Positions 41,310-53,427 of a stretch of 64,000 nucleotides of DNA are shown here, piece by piece. Origin of the DNA: Apricaphanius iberus. Its lineage: Eukaryota; Chordata; Actinopteri; Cyprinodontiformes; Aphaniidae. Every line of letters starts with the position of its first letter. Position 1 is the first letter of the stretch. Where the stretch lies: assembly GCA_028564705.1 (NCBI GenBank), contig JAPXFQ010001936.1:620001-684000 (forward strand). Reading direction: 5' to 3'. Both the position numbers and the translations under genes were made by a program. The notes under the pieces are model-generated. The model ran no database searches. It was not told the DNA's origin and was given only the letters and a program-made list of their open reading frames with translations.

Positions 41310-42990
41310 CTAGATAGGACACCATAAAAAAAATTACAAAAAAGGAAAACTACAGACATGTCATTATATGAAGTGTGAGGATTCCCCAGTTACAATAAAT
41401 AAATCCCTCGCTAAATAATTATTTAAATGTGTACTTAATTCAATAAAATTGGTAATTAATAAACAATTAATCAATTAAATATTTAATTATTTTAGCCACA
41501 AGGAAAAAAATAAATAAATTAGGAGGCCTATAAAATCTTTTCACTATTTAATTTTTTATTTTATTTTTACTGTGCTCCCCCACATCATGAATTTATTTTA
41601 TCCTTCACTAACCCATCAAAGTCAGAGGTTGGGGCTTAGGCCAAACGGCACCTGATACTTTACTAGAATTGTGTGAAGTTTCTAGTAAACTGAATAGTGA
41701 TATTTTGAGCCTTTCTTAACAATTAGTAGTGGGAGACATTCAAATTCAAACCGGATTATCTGACTAGAGGAACTGAAGCTGTAGATCATTTACACTTTTT
41801 GTGACCAATAGGTTGATCAGAGCCTGATTGCATAATTGCAAAATTTTAAGATGCTGGATCTTTGATTCAGGAACAGACAACACTGTGAGAACAACGGACT
41901 CTAGTTTGTTTATTGGTTTTAAAACTGTAATTTTGCCTGTAAATAATGATGAGTTTAGGTTCCATGAAATCCCCAGCTATTGACACCTCAGAATACAGAG
42001 TATTATTGTGTACATATGTAATTGCAGTTGGTTACCAGTAGTTAGCTTTTGGAAAGATGCAGTAAAAAAAATATTGCTAACTGATACTGCCGTGTGTATT
42101 TCTGGACATGATAAGACCAACAAATTAAGCACTTTTTGTTTTCAGCAACTCCTAAAAAAGCTAACTTAAAACTTTTACAATGTTCGTTAAGAATCAAAAA
42201 GGAACACCCATTTCTCTACAATTAAAAAAAATCTAGAAATTGGGTTTGAGCTTTTTTGTTGCTGCTGGTTCAAACCAATGTAAATAATAGAATAAACATA
42301 TTCTTTGAAATAATACATTAAAAATATATTTTTTTATATATTTATGTAGACTAAATAAGTTTTTTCCTCTAGTGATTAAAATCCAATACACTCTGTAACG
42401 CTGGACTTTATGCTACAGATTTATTGATACGATTCTGGATTTTTCATACTTATATAATATTTTGTTCCAGTTTCATCATGTCAAGAAGTAAAATAGCACA
42501 AACTGTGACCAGCACCGCCGTTTATGGACGTTACAGAGTTGAGATGCAGTGGTACAGCTCGATGACGCAATCCTGACTGTCCCAATTCTGCTATTATTTG
42601 TACACTTATTTACTTATCACTATCACTACCAACTTTGTAGACGACCGTAAGTCAAGTCAACTTTATTTATATAGCACTTTACAACAGAAAAACATGCCCA
42701 AAGTGCTTTCCCATGACAAAAAAGCAAAAATCCACCATCCACAAAGTCACACAGTCCAGTACAATGTATGTCATACCTCTCATACAAGTCACAGATAAGG
42801 TAGCAGTATAGTAATTGGGAGAGGGCCTTTGACTGGAGCTTGTGTGGGTGTATGGGCTGGCTAGCTTAGCTGATCTAGTGAACTGAAGGATCGTATCCTC
42901 ATGAATGCGTTCATAGGTGCATGGAGGTCCATGATTACCTCATGACACAAAATCCAGGACCACTTCTCAGTTCCTGTTGATTCCTATCAC
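41310..42990. other. Non-coding; one retroposon-tail-like spot
   Basis: Mostly AT-rich. At 42,650-42,720, TCAACTTTATTTATATAGCA and TTTACAACAG resemble the reverse end of a fish LINE/SINE tail. Nothing else supported. Confidence 0.4.
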
Positions 42991-42999
42991 TTTTGAATG

Positions 43000-43985
43000 C
43001 TGGCGATACTTTCACTCTAGTGTTAGCATGAGACGGAGTCTGCAACCCACACAAGTGGCTCAGGTAGTGCAGCACATCAATACTAGCTTTGGCAAAAAGG
43101 TTTGCTGTTTCTTTCAGCATAGTGTCCAGAGCTTGGAGGCGCTACCAGGAGACAGGCAAGTACATCAGGACAATGGGGGACGGGGGGAGGCTGTAGGAGG
43201 GCAACAACCAAGCAGCAAATGCTACCTCCACCTCTGTGCAATGAGGAACAGGAGGAGCGCTGCAAAAGGACCTCTGCCAGGCCACAAATGTGTATTTATC
43301 TGCTCAAACAATTAGAAACAGACCCCATAAGGGTGGGATGACTGCCTGACATCAGGTGGAGGTTGTGCTTCCAGCCCAACACCGAGCAGGACGTTTTCCA
43401 TTTACCAGAGAACACCAAGATTGATAAATTCACCATTGGCGCCCTGTTCTCTTGACAGATAAGAGCAGGTTCACACTTAGCCCATGATGTTGCAATCTGC
43501 TGCTTGCAACATCCTCCAGCATGACCAGTTTGGCAGCGGGTAAGTAATGGTGTGGGGTGGCATTTCTTTTGGGGGCTATACGGCCCTCCATGTGGTGCCA
43601 TAGGGAACCTGACTGCCATTAGGCACCGAGATGAGATCCTCAGATCCCCTGTCAGACCAGATGCTGGTGCGGCTAATGCAGGAAGATGCTAGAACTCACA
43701 AGGCATGGAGTGAGGCAGCAGTTCCTTCAAGACGAAGGCATTGATGCTATGGAACTGACCCGCCCGTTCCTCAGACCTGAGTCCAATTGAACACACATGG
43801 GCAATGATGTTTCGCTCCATCCCATAACGCCACATTGTTCCACAGACTGTCCAGGAGTTGGTGGTTCCTTTAGTCCAGGTCTGGGAGGAGATCCATCGAG
43901 ACCATCCTCCACCTAATCTGGAGCATCTCCAGGTGTTGTAGAGCGGTCATACAGGTACATGGACGCCACACACACTGCTGAGCCT
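43000..43985 (+). pseudogene. Decayed Tc1/mariner-superfamily transposase
   Basis: With many stops and frameshifts, the plus strand still shows transposase motifs in order: VMVWGGISFGG (43,540-43,575), a region QFLQDEGIDAME (43,722-43,756), PVRSSDLSPIEHTW-like sequence (43,760-43,800), VQELVVPLVQVWEEIHR (43,850-43,900) and a final GRHTHC. Such enzymes carry a DDE/D catalytic triad. Limits are approximate and terminal repeats were not found. Confidence 0.6.
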
Positions 43986-44149
43986 CATGTTGTGTAGCTC
44001 ATCCACCCATGTTTCACTCGTATGTATATAGTTATAGGCTTATTATACTAATAATTACTGTCATATATACAATTAAATTTGTGACATGCAACTGACTAAA
44101 CACTTTGTGTGTATAGTTATTTTTAGTGCAGGCTAGATGACAACATATA

Positions 44150-44391
44150 GGCGACTTCTGATCTGTAGTCACTTTAATTCAATTTCTTTACAAGATAAAA
44201 GACAATTCACATGAAAAATACAATTGAAATTCACAACATTAGTTATCATGTAAAGAGGAGGGTACAGCATGTGATTCAGGGCGTAAAGCAAAGTGGACCA
44301 GAAAATAACTTTTATTGCGCCATTGACTTTCATCCAGTTTTCTTTCAGAGGACCAATGGGCCAACCGGAAGGGGAGGATAATTAGGTTCCC
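44150..44391. mobile_element. MITE Y, copy 2 (partial)
   Basis: Shares with 26,040-26,292 the blocks GCGACTTCTGAT-TGTAG, TAGTTATCAT-TAAA, GTGATTCAG, AAAGC-GGACCAGAAAATAACTT and GGAAGGGGAGGA. The left half is missing. Confidence 0.6.
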
Positions 44392-44775
44392 TATTGAGTT
44401 ATTTATCATCCTTTCACATTGAATCGCACCTTTCCTGACAAAAAGAACCAGTTAAATCGCTGTTGCACAATAAGTGGCTAAGTTACTAGCAATATTAACA
44501 ATGTTTCAATGGTTATTAATCATTATTACATTATTACAACTATTAATACAATGAAATAGTGACAGGCTCCCCCTGCTCAGCAGCAACAAATAACTAAGCT
44601 CACATGTCTCAATTGACTTTTGGAGTCAATCTGGAAAGATGTAACAACAGGTTAAAGAAAGACCATTCAAGTTTATTCACTGGCTTCAGCAAATTACAGT
44701 TAAAAACAAAATCATCACAGATCAACTGTTCAGAAAAAAAAAAAAAACTTTTGTACAGGCTACCAAACTGTTTTA

Positions 44776-45391
44776 CAGGTGAAACTTGAAAAATTTGAAT
44801 ATAGTGTAAAAGTTCCTTCATTTCAGTAATTTATCTTAAAAAGCGAAACTAAAATACGATAAAGACTCATCACATGCAAAGCGAGATATTTCAAGCCTTT
44901 ATTTGTGATGATTATGGTTTACAGCTCATGAAAACCTAAAATTCAAAATCTCAGAAATTTGGAATATTGTGAAAAGGTTCAATATTTTAGGCTCAAAAGG
45001 TGACGTTCTAATCACCTTATACCTGTAAACACCAGCATGCTGGTCTTCCATAACACCTCAGCAGAGCTACAGGCTGATAGCATCCATTCCACACCACATG
45101 GAGGCAAGAAGTGATGCAAAAAGGGACCCAAACAGAATACTGGGTACATATGTATGATTAGACTTTCAACGTTCCTAAATGTATCTGTTTAAAGTCATTG
45201 TTCTATCCATTCCATGTAATAATCTAATTTTCTGAGATTTTGAATTTGGGATATTCATAAAATGTAAACCTTAATCATCAAAATTATAACAAAAAAAGGC
45301 TTGAGATATCTTGCTTTGCATGTCTCTATATCATAATATATTAATATAATCTTTTACAATGAATTCTGAAATATCATTTATAACTGTCCTG
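44776..45391. mobile_element. Tc1/mariner-derived MITE (616 bp)
   Basis: Starts TA/CAGGTGAAACTTG with an A/T-rich arm (TTTCAGTAATTTATCTTA, TTTCAAGCCTTTATTTGTG). The right arm repeats these inverted (AGGCTTGAGATATCTTGC, CAGAATTCATTGTAAAAG inward). TA flanks the left end and the right end is slightly degraded. No transposase; an internal deletion derivative. Confidence 0.6.
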
Positions 45392-45806
45392 ATACCCGTC
45401 CAGTTTCTATTAGCAACTGATATCTTTCTCTCCTTACCTGAAGACGCGGCATAATCCTACACTAATCCTGGCCTAACATCTCCTCCCTGACTCTGATCTT
45501 TCCATTAACAAGGACAATGATGATTTATCTAGAATATGTATATGACAATAGTAAGCACAAGTTCTGCACCGACATGAAATAGGACTGGGTTTACACCAAG
45601 CATGAACTAACTAGCAAATTATGTAACATAAGTAACGTTAGTATTGTTATCTATCTTAAAAAAGATATATTTGCATGCAGTAACTTGCTTTCATTTAGCT
45701 AATATTACCTGCATGCAACAGCAAAACCCAGTTTACACCTCAGCGTACCCTGCGGCTCTTACGCCCATGGAACTATGTGACCTACAAGTAATGAGTTCCA
45801 ATAAGG

Positions 45807-47201
45807 GCTGCAACAAACGATTATTTGGATAATCTTAATCGGATGGGGTTTCGACTCGATTAATCGGATTAGCGGGACATATTTTAAAATGTTCTATGGA
45901 AAAAAAAAAATTCTCTCCTTCCTTCACTTTATTTAACAACTGAATATTATTAGAAAACAGTTCAGTATCTCACAAAAGAACATGCTATCACCTCAAATGC
46001 CCAACAACAGTTGAAATACTTAAAATAGTTAAAATAGTTTTAAATGGCTATGCTTCATCAAAGTGCTGTAAGGACAAATGTGTCATATTACCAACATAAA
46101 ACATTTTTTTTTTGCTTAAAAGTGACCTGAGCTATCAGAAACACAACAAATTAAGATTAAAATCTAAATCAAAACATCACAACATGCTCCCACCTCTGAT
46201 ATCCTACAGTTGTTGAAATATCAAATAATAAACAATAAAAAGGCTTTGCATTATCAAGGTTCTCTAACGACAACTTCGGCATAAATCAACATAAAAACAA
46301 GTAACAAAATAGGTCTAAACACATTCCCCACTGTCACACAACCAAATACATGATAACGTAATCATAGGTTAATGTAAAACGTTTTTATGAGACCTTTTAT
46401 TTTGATTGGTGCAGTCGGCCAGGATGTGGCGCGTAATGCTTTTATTGTGACGACCGTAAGCTGATTTATGTGAGCGAGAAAACTTGACTGCTGTAAGTGA
46501 AGTGTGGGAGAGAGAAAAATAAAGCGCCTCTCGAGTTCACGGCTTTCGTCCTTTATTCCCATTAAGCTTTTATGACGTCAGGGATCATCCTCACCGTACG
46601 CTCAGTTGCAACTGCTAAAACTGCAACAACTTCTGTTCTGTCGATCAGTGTAGTTAACGAATGTCGCTCACTGTTTGTCTAGCCATGCATGACTAGCTGG
46701 ATAGCAAGTAGAAATGCACCAAACAATTACAGACTTCTCTTGCGCAGACACTACAGTTCATTACTTAAAAACGAACATAAATGTTCGCAACTTTTAAAGC
46801 ATTTAAAGCAGAAACTGAGCTCTCCCCTTCCTTACTGATAACTCCAACATGCTTGTGTTTGATGCTGCATCATCACCGCCGTACTCCCGTGTCATGCAAG
46901 CTCCGACTTACAAATGTTGCAGGTACACATAAGGAACACGTTTAAAATAAAGAACTCCCAAACTTTTGAAGTTTTTATTGTCTTAGGTCTACTTGCTCCT
47001 GCAATGCTCCGCTGCAGCCTGGAAGCTTCGTGACGAGTGGCTTGCGTTCGGCTGTTAGACGTAACTCGTCGGAAGAAAGTTGTGCGACTCGCGACCAGAT
47101 TAGACCTCGTAATCACCCTATACCACGAATCGACAAAATTCATTGCCAGCGCTTTTTATGATCGAATTTTAGCAATTTTATCGATTCGTCGTTGCAGCCC
47201 T
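45807..47201. mobile_element. Non-autonomous hAT element (1.4 kb)
   Basis: Left end AGGGCTGCAACAAACGATTA and right end (inward) TAGGGCTGCAACGACGAATC. Interior is AT-rich with no transposase. Flanking octamers do not match, so the target duplication is decayed. A related single end lies at 23.1-23.2 kb. Confidence 0.6.
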
Positions 47202-47204
47202 ATT

Positions 47205-48010
47205 TACAAGGACTTGTCCTATTTCCCTATATAAAAATAGCAAAACACACAAAAACCAACAAAATCCCAAAGGGGAAATTGGCCTAATTGAACAGGGATG
47301 TAATTTTTGTTGTTGGACATTTTCAAGTATGTTTAAAAATATATCCGGTGAACAAATATGTTCAAGACAACACACACACATATTTACACAGCTAGTTAAA
47401 TATCATTAGAAATTTTCTAATATTTTTAAATTATCACATGCATTCAACAGAAACATTTTTTTTACATTTCAGACATTTTTAGGCAATTAGATAAATATCT
47501 AAAAGATGCTTTTTGTGTACAAAGAACACATCCTTTACTTTTTGTGCAAGAATGAAATATTTAAATAATAAGTTATTCATAACATCCCTCCGTCTGTGAG
47601 TCCTTCAGGATGATCCTGAATATTATTTTGTCCGGACTGAAAGTGTCCTTTGGCTAGATATTAGAAGAAGGCCAGTCCAGGAGATCCTCCTGAAAAACTT
47701 TAGTTTAAATTCCATGAAAGAAGAGATGGTCTTTGGTTTCCAATGTCAGATTTACAGGAAATACAGTTATTATAGTCAATGCTGAACCTTACTCTGAGGG
47801 GCTCCTGCCACACTGAACAGATAAAATCCACCCACTCATGTGCACCGTTTTTCTTCACAACAAAAAAATTGATTCTCTAAAATGCATTTTAGAGAATCCT
47901 TAGTTAGACTTTGGTCCTTAAAAAGTAAACTTTAGCTTCTCATTGGATAAAGTTTTCAACAACTGTATGAGTTCTTATTTCTTACATCAAATAATTTATT
48001 TGAACTATTT
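47205..48010. other. Non-coding DNA downstream of ZNF-B
   Basis: No gene seen. An AATAAA on the minus strand lies at 47,995-48,000, only about 20 nt past the ZNF-B stop; it may or may not be used. Confidence 0.4.
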
Positions 48011-48019
48011 TGCCACGAG

Positions 48020-50212
48020 TTATACTTGAGGCTTTATTTCTGCATGTGTTTTCATGTGCCTTTTCCAACTGTTTTTTACAAAGAAAACTTTTCCACAGGC
48101 TTTACATGACAAAGGATTCCGGCCTGTGTGAATGCCCGCATGCACATACAAATTACTTTTCCATTTGAAACCTTTTTCACAGGTTATACATGAGAAAGGC
48201 TTCTTAACTGTGTGAGTTTTCATGTGCCTGTTCAAAAGACTTCTTAGATCGAAACCTTTTCCACAGGTCGTACATGGGAAACGCTTTTCACTCTTGTGGC
48301 AACCCATGTGCCTATCCAAACCACTTTTCCAACTGAAAGTTTTTCCACAGGTGACACATTTGAAAGGCTTCTCACCCGTGTGACATCTCATGTGGAAATG
48401 CAAACAAAATTTTTGAGTGAAACCTTTTCCACAGGTGACACATTTGAAGGGCTTCTCGCCTGTGTGACTCCTAATGTGCCTAACCCAGCTTTGTTTCAGT
48501 GTAAAAGATTTTCCACAGATGAGACAGGAGAAAGGCTTCTCACCCGTGTGATTTCTCATGTGCCCATTCAAACTACTTTTTGCACTGAACGTTTTTCCAC
48601 AGGTTGTGCACACAAAAGGCTTCTCACCCGTGTGACTTCTCATGTGGACCAACAAGCAACTATTTTCAGTGAAACCTTTTCCACAGACTGAACATTTGAA
48701 TGGCTTCTCACCTAAGTGACGTTTCATGTGTTTCTCCAAATTGTGCATGTCAGAGAAAGACTTTCCACAAGTTACACAAGAGAAAGGATTCGCTCCGGTG
48801 TGAGTGCTCATGTGGACATACAAAGTGGTTTTCCATTTGAAACCTTTCCCACATGTTGTACACGAGAAAGGCATTTTAGCTGTGTGAGTTCTCATGTGCC
48901 TATTCAAACTATCTGTCCTGCTAAAAGTTTTCCCACACGTTATACAGGAACGAGGATTCCCACCTGTGTGAATTCTCATGTGGCTGTTCATCTGAGCTGG
49001 AGTGAAAGATTTTCCACACGTAATGCAACATAAATATTTTTCCTCTGCGTGCATCCTCATGTGTTTAGTCAAATGGCAGCGTTGCCGAAAGGCTTTTTCA
49101 CATGTAGGACAAGGGAAAGGCTTCTCTCCCGTATGAATCCTCATGTGGCGAGTCAACGTATTTTTACGATTGAAGACTTTTCCACAGCTCACACAGACAA
49201 ATGTTTGATTTAGACCATCCTCAGTTGGGCTTGGGTCTTTGGAAATAGGCTTTTGTTCCTGAAAAGAAACAGTATGAGTCTTCATGTGCCTATGAAAGCT
49301 ACTTTTTAGACGGTAAACTTTCCCACAGGTTTCACATGAGTAGGAATTCTCACCTGCGTTAATCTGAACGTGACTTTCTAAACGCTCGCTGCTTGTTAAA
49401 CTTTTACCACACAAATTATGCCGTTTACATTTATTTTTGCTCATATTTTTGCCCTTCATCGTTTTCTCTACATCGTCACTTTGACCTCTGGTTTTCTGAC
49501 TCATCCTCTGCTGTTGTTCATCTCTGCTGGATCCTGAGGCTTTATGACCCTTTATTTCCTGATGATTATCTGCTTCAGGGTAGTTCTGAAGGATGATCTG
49601 GTTTCCATCAAGTTCAGGTTTTTGGTGGTATTTTTCATCAGCAGAAGCTGTTGGGTTTAAGCCATCAGTCTCCTGCTTCAGTACATCCTGGATGAGGTCA
49701 TCAGCCTCTTTCTTCACCATCTGTAGAGGTTCTGGTCCATCAGTCTCTTTCTTCACTTGTTGAGGATCTTGTTCTTCTGGTTCCTCTTTGATTTCAACAG
49801 TTCCACAAACAGTCACCATTGGGGCATCAGTCTCCTGCTTCAGTACATCCTGTTTATCATCCTGACTGATGCTTTCAGGTTCCATCTTAACCATTTGCTG
49901 AGATCCTGATTGACAAATATGTTCATTCATTTGTTGCAACTGTAGTTCTACAGGTTCTTCTTTGACTTCAAAAGACCCAGAATGTGTTCCAGCTAAGGTA
50001 TCCATCTCTAGCTTTAGTGTCATGTCGTCTTCTACTTTTACAATCTGCAGCAGTTCTGATCCATCATCTTCTTCTCTGACTGGTGTTGGTTCTAGGTCCT
50101 CTGATCTCTCTTGAGTTTTTGGAGATTCGGTTTCCCTCATGTCCAAAATGAAAGTCTCATGTTGGCTGAGGATAAACTGTTGAGCGAGAACGTCTTGCTT
50201 CACAACAGACAT
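48020..50212 (-). CDS. ZNF-B: C2H2 zinc-finger protein, 15 fingers
   Basis: A 730-codon single-exon coding region from ATG at 50,212 (MSVVKQDVLAQQ). The acceptor TTTCTTTCAG ends at 50,228-50,230, so the open frame further upstream is intron. Residues 1-255 are acidic, with the same KEEP, QQMVKME and KQETD units as ZNF-A. A degenerate finger, one finger, a spacer, and 14 more fingers follow. Finger 4 (CCITCGKSFTPAQMNSH) is short between Cys and His and may fold poorly. One more finger is present than in ZNF-A (15 against 14). Many fingers pair with ZNF-A counterparts one to one (KWKTTLYVHMSTH against KWKNTLYVHMSTH), while others differ in the DNA-contact helix. Function inferred as sequence-specific DNA binding in the nucleus. 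Confidence 0.92.
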   Translation of the reverse strand: MSVVKQDVLAQQFILSQHETFILDMRETESPKTQERSEDLEPTPVREEDDGSELLQIVKVEDDMTLKLEMDTLAGTHSGSFEVKEEPVELQLQQMNEHICQSGSQQMVKMEPESISQDDKQDVLKQETDAPMVTVCGTVEIKEEPEEQDPQQVKKETDGPEPLQMVKKEADDLIQDVLKQETDGLNPTASADEKYHQKPELDGNQIILQNYPEADNHQEIKGHKASGSSRDEQQQRMSQKTRGQSDDVEKTMKGKNMSKNKCKRHNLCGKSLTSSERLESHVQINAGENSYSCETCGKVYRLKSSFHRHMKTHTVSFQEQKPISKDPSPTEDGLNQTFVCVSCGKVFNRKNTLTRHMRIHTGEKPFPCPTCEKAFRQRCHLTKHMRMHAEEKYLCCITCGKSFTPAQMNSHMRIHTGGNPRSCITCGKTFSRTDSLNRHMRTHTAKMPFSCTTCGKGFKWKTTLYVHMSTHTGANPFSCVTCGKSFSDMHNLEKHMKRHLGEKPFKCSVCGKGFTENSCLLVHMRSHTGEKPFVCTTCGKTFSAKSSLNGHMRNHTGEKPFSCLICGKSFTLKQSWVRHIRSHTGEKPFKCVTCGKGFTQKFCLHFHMRCHTGEKPFKCVTCGKTFSWKSGLDRHMGCHKSEKRFPCTTCGKGFDLRSLLNRHMKTHTVKKPFSCITCEKGFKWKSNLYVHAGIHTGRNPLSCKACGKVFFVKNSWKRHMKTHAEIKPQV

Positions 50213-50317
50213 AATGCTTTGGTAAATCTGAAAGAAATAGAAAACAAACAAAATACATGTTTAAATTTAAGCTTTCAATTCATATATTTCTACTTATAAT
50301 AAATTTAGAATCATTTT

Positions 50318-50608
50318 TAGGGATGAATCGATACCACTTTTTTCAAACCGATACGGTACCGATAGTTGGAGTGCTTGTCGATACACAAAAAAATGCAAAG
50401 AAATGAAAGAGGTTTATTTTATCTTCTGCTTCTTACAACAGATGAGGATGAATTACATGAAAAGTATAATAAAAATGTCCAAAAAACTAACATCTTAAGT
50501 AGGAAAAAAAAATTAATGGGAAATTTGAGCAGTTTCCACATTTTAAATATCGGTTCATGGTACTCGATACCGAAAAGAGTACAATAGAAGGGTATCTGTG
50601 CATCCCTA
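50318..50608. mobile_element. Non-autonomous hAT (291 bp), perfect TSD
   Basis: Ends TAGGGATGAATCGATACC and, inward from the right, TTAGGGATGCACAGATACCC. Flanks ATCATTTT at 50,310-50,317 and 50,609-50,616 are identical. Relatives, more decayed, are at 55.97-56.30 and 60.12-60.27 kb. Confidence 0.8.
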
Positions 50609-50771
50609 ATCATTTTTATTCTCTAGTACTGATTAAAATGTCCTATTTGAACCCGGTGAAGGGTCATTTTATACATAAAAAATAATTTTTCCTCAACGTG
50701 TAGCGCACCATTTCCCATCCTATTACACAATGTAACAGCTCCAAATGAAACCAGGAAATCTTCTGAGGAAA

Positions 50772-51376
50772 TGGTATACCGTAGCTTTCACACTATTGAG
50801 CGCACCTTAATGTAAGCCGCACCTGTTGGATTTTAAAAGAAAGTATTTTTTGTACACATATACGGCTGCATCTGAATGCAATTAGCTGATTTTCATTGGA
50901 AGATTTTTTTTGTTTTAATTATCTCCGCCTTGAGGTAATCTTTTTGTGTCCGTCTGTCTGTTAGCAACATAACTCAAGTTATGACATTTTCAGAAAACCT
51001 CTTGGTAGGTAACAACTGATTTAATTTTGGGGTTCTGTTGATCCGACATGAAGCGCGTATCCACCCACTTACCAGCCGTGCCCTGAATCTCTGCAAAATG
51101 GAAGCTCGATCGCCTTTTTCTTTAAAGCTGCATTATATGCATGTATTTGTGTATTTTTTATGATTTTTATGGTGTGCATAATGTGCAAAATCACTGTTCA
51201 AGATCAAAACTACTGTCTTTTACGCACATAATCTTTCCCCACGTGTCTGTCTCCCTTTTGTGTTTCCTTCCACACCCGGGGGAGGCCGTTAGCCAGTAAA
51301 AATCTTTATCGCATCGTTCTATAGGCCACGGGGCCCTAAGCTTGTGAATAAAGTACAGCCGAAAAATGACGGTACA
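50772..51376. mobile_element. MITE with TACCGT ends (about 600 bp)
   Basis: Left TACCGTAGCTTTCACACTAT followed by GAGCGCACC and TAAGCCGCACC blocks; right end, inward, GTACCGTCATTTTTCGGCTG. It encloses a TTATCTCCGCCTTGAGGTAA block that may be a nested insertion. No ORF. Confidence 0.5.
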
Positions 51377-51529
51377 TTAAATCACTGCTCTCTAAAATTA
51401 AAAATAGACTCGTGCTTTGAAAGTTGTAAGCATTCTCTGATAATGATCTACTCTACTGACATTTTATGAAAGGGGCAGAGAAGTCAAGTGAATTAAAACT
51501 CAAACGTTATTAAAGAAGGTCAGGCAGGG

Positions 51530-51895
51530 CAAGGGTTTGAAGAAATACTGTTATTTGTTCACTTTCCATCCCAAATGTATGAAGAATGTCAAGAGTGTGA
51601 AGACAAAAGTGGGTGGGTCCAGGAAAGTTGTGAGTAAAGCCAATCAGACAGCATCAAGGACAGCATTAAAGGCAACATTTATTTTAACTATTAGCATGAA
51701 TGTTAAAATCCCCCTCACAATAATAAACTTATCAGTATACGTCCCTAAGGCAGAAAAGAAATGTACCAACTGTTCTAAAAAAATTAAGAGTAAATGTGTG
51801 GGGGAGAATATAAAACAATCACTGAAATGACTTTTTTTGTAAAGTGTGTTGAGATGACATCTGTTGGGAATTGCCGCTATATGAATAAACTGAAT
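51530..51895. mobile_element. L2 endonuclease remnant (antisense) and L2 tail
   Basis: 51,590-51,720 resembles 61,830-61,945 (AATGTTAAAATCCCC-CTCACAATAAT) and so represents the L2 endonuclease region in antisense. 51,838-51,895 is a sense L2 tail (GAGATGACATCTGTTGGGAA, TATATGAATAAACTGAATTG). The apparent 97-codon ORF at 51,537-51,830 is not a gene. Confidence 0.5.
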
Positions 51896-53427
51896 TGAAA
51901 AGCGGTTTTAGTAATTTGCACTTTGAGTAAAAAAAAACGAATGCCATATTCACACAGAGACGTACCTATCTACCCTACGGTAGTCGGATTTAATGAAACC
52001 GTCTGAACTATGGAATTGGAACATGGATTACAATTCTAATAACCTTTTCATTCACTGTGAATTTCTAATAGGCTTGTTATCTGTACTTAGGGATAAATAT
52101 TACTAATTTCCAAACATCCTGAAGTTCTGTTGCTGCAGAAACTTAAACATGGCAGCACGTTTTAACACTGATGGGCAAACCTGGTGCAGAATATTGAACA
52201 AGCAATTTAAACAATCCAGTCCAGATTATCTGCAGGAACATCATGAAATCAGAAACCTTTCTGCGGGACTCTGTCTGTTGCATTCCCGTCGGCTGCGATG
52301 ATGAATGCAGAAGGCGGAGCACATCGCGGAGCATTATTAGCTGCTTGGCTAACGTTAGCTTAGCAATCTCAGACCTTTAAACAAAGCTTTAAAAACAAAT
52401 ACATGAGCTAACGTTAGCTGGATATTTACATTTGAGTTGAACAGCAGTTCGAGTATAACTTGTTTGCTGTCGCAATGTTGACATCTGACATATTTTCCTG
52501 ACCAGATTTGGATTGCAGTGCGGCGCTGGATTGACGGTAGGATCCGGCATGAAGAGCTTATGAGTTAGGCCGGCGCAGCGCGTCAAACCTGGTGGTCAGT
52601 CATTTCTTACAGGTATCCCACTGATCCGTGTTGTTGTTTTGTTTGCTAACGTGAAGCCACTTCTTAGAGCACTTCCACGCGCTTTCCATGATTGCGCAGT
52701 AACGCTGACACTTCTGGTGGATTCTTTTTCGTTGGTATTCAGTAGGACTGGGAATTGAAAGTGGGAATCACAATTTTTAAAAATTGAACGATTACGGTAG
52801 AAACCATATATGAGTCCCGGTTTCAGTCGATGCTGGATTCTCGAACCCTATGTATCATACACTGTAAACTGATATCCATGTCACTAATAATACAAGAAAA
52901 AATGCAGCAAGCTGGCCCAAGTCTCTCTTCCTGTCCACCTCATGTAATTTCTTCATCTTCGTGGAAATCTGCAATAGACTTCATGCACAAAATTAAAAGA
53001 GCTCAGCAGCCAATGTGATTGGATTCAATGTTTTTCTTTCATTTGAGGAGACCATATAGAGTCTGTGCCACGCCCGGTGTGAATTAGGCGCAAGGGGGAT
53101 ATATTTCAAAGAACCACAGTTATTAATTGGCCTGGGATTTATCATGACATTTTATTTAAGTATGGTTGTTACCTTTTTCACTTTATTTATACTAACATAA
53201 TCCTCTTGCTGCAGCCAGGTTTCTGTGAGACAAAAGAAGTCAGTCTGATTACCAAAAATCAATTAAAAAACAAACCAATTAATTAAAAGGTCGATTCTAT
53301 GTTTAATATACCACATTTAATTGCTTTTTCGTGGTCAAAGTTATATCTATTTTTATTACACTTTTATAACCATTTTATTGTAACGTTTAGTCATGTCATC
53401 CATTGTGCAAATGAAGAAGGAATTCTT
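51896..53427. other. ZNF-B intron DNA; no gene seen
   Basis: Contains several AACGTTAGCT palindromic spots at 52,350-52,420 and a GC-richer patch at 52,500-52,600. 53,105-53,330 is homologous to 35,215-35,360 of ZNF-A (AAAGAACCACAGTTATTAAT, TTTCTGTGAGACAAA, ATACCACATTTAATT), inherited from the duplication. Confidence 0.45.

Noticed and set aside
48296..49033. Plus-strand frames over ZNF-B
   Set aside because: Antisense periodicity of the finger repeats, not genes.
51537..51830. 97-codon plus-strand frame
   Set aside because: Falls on antisense L2 endonuclease remnants; no start context or motif.
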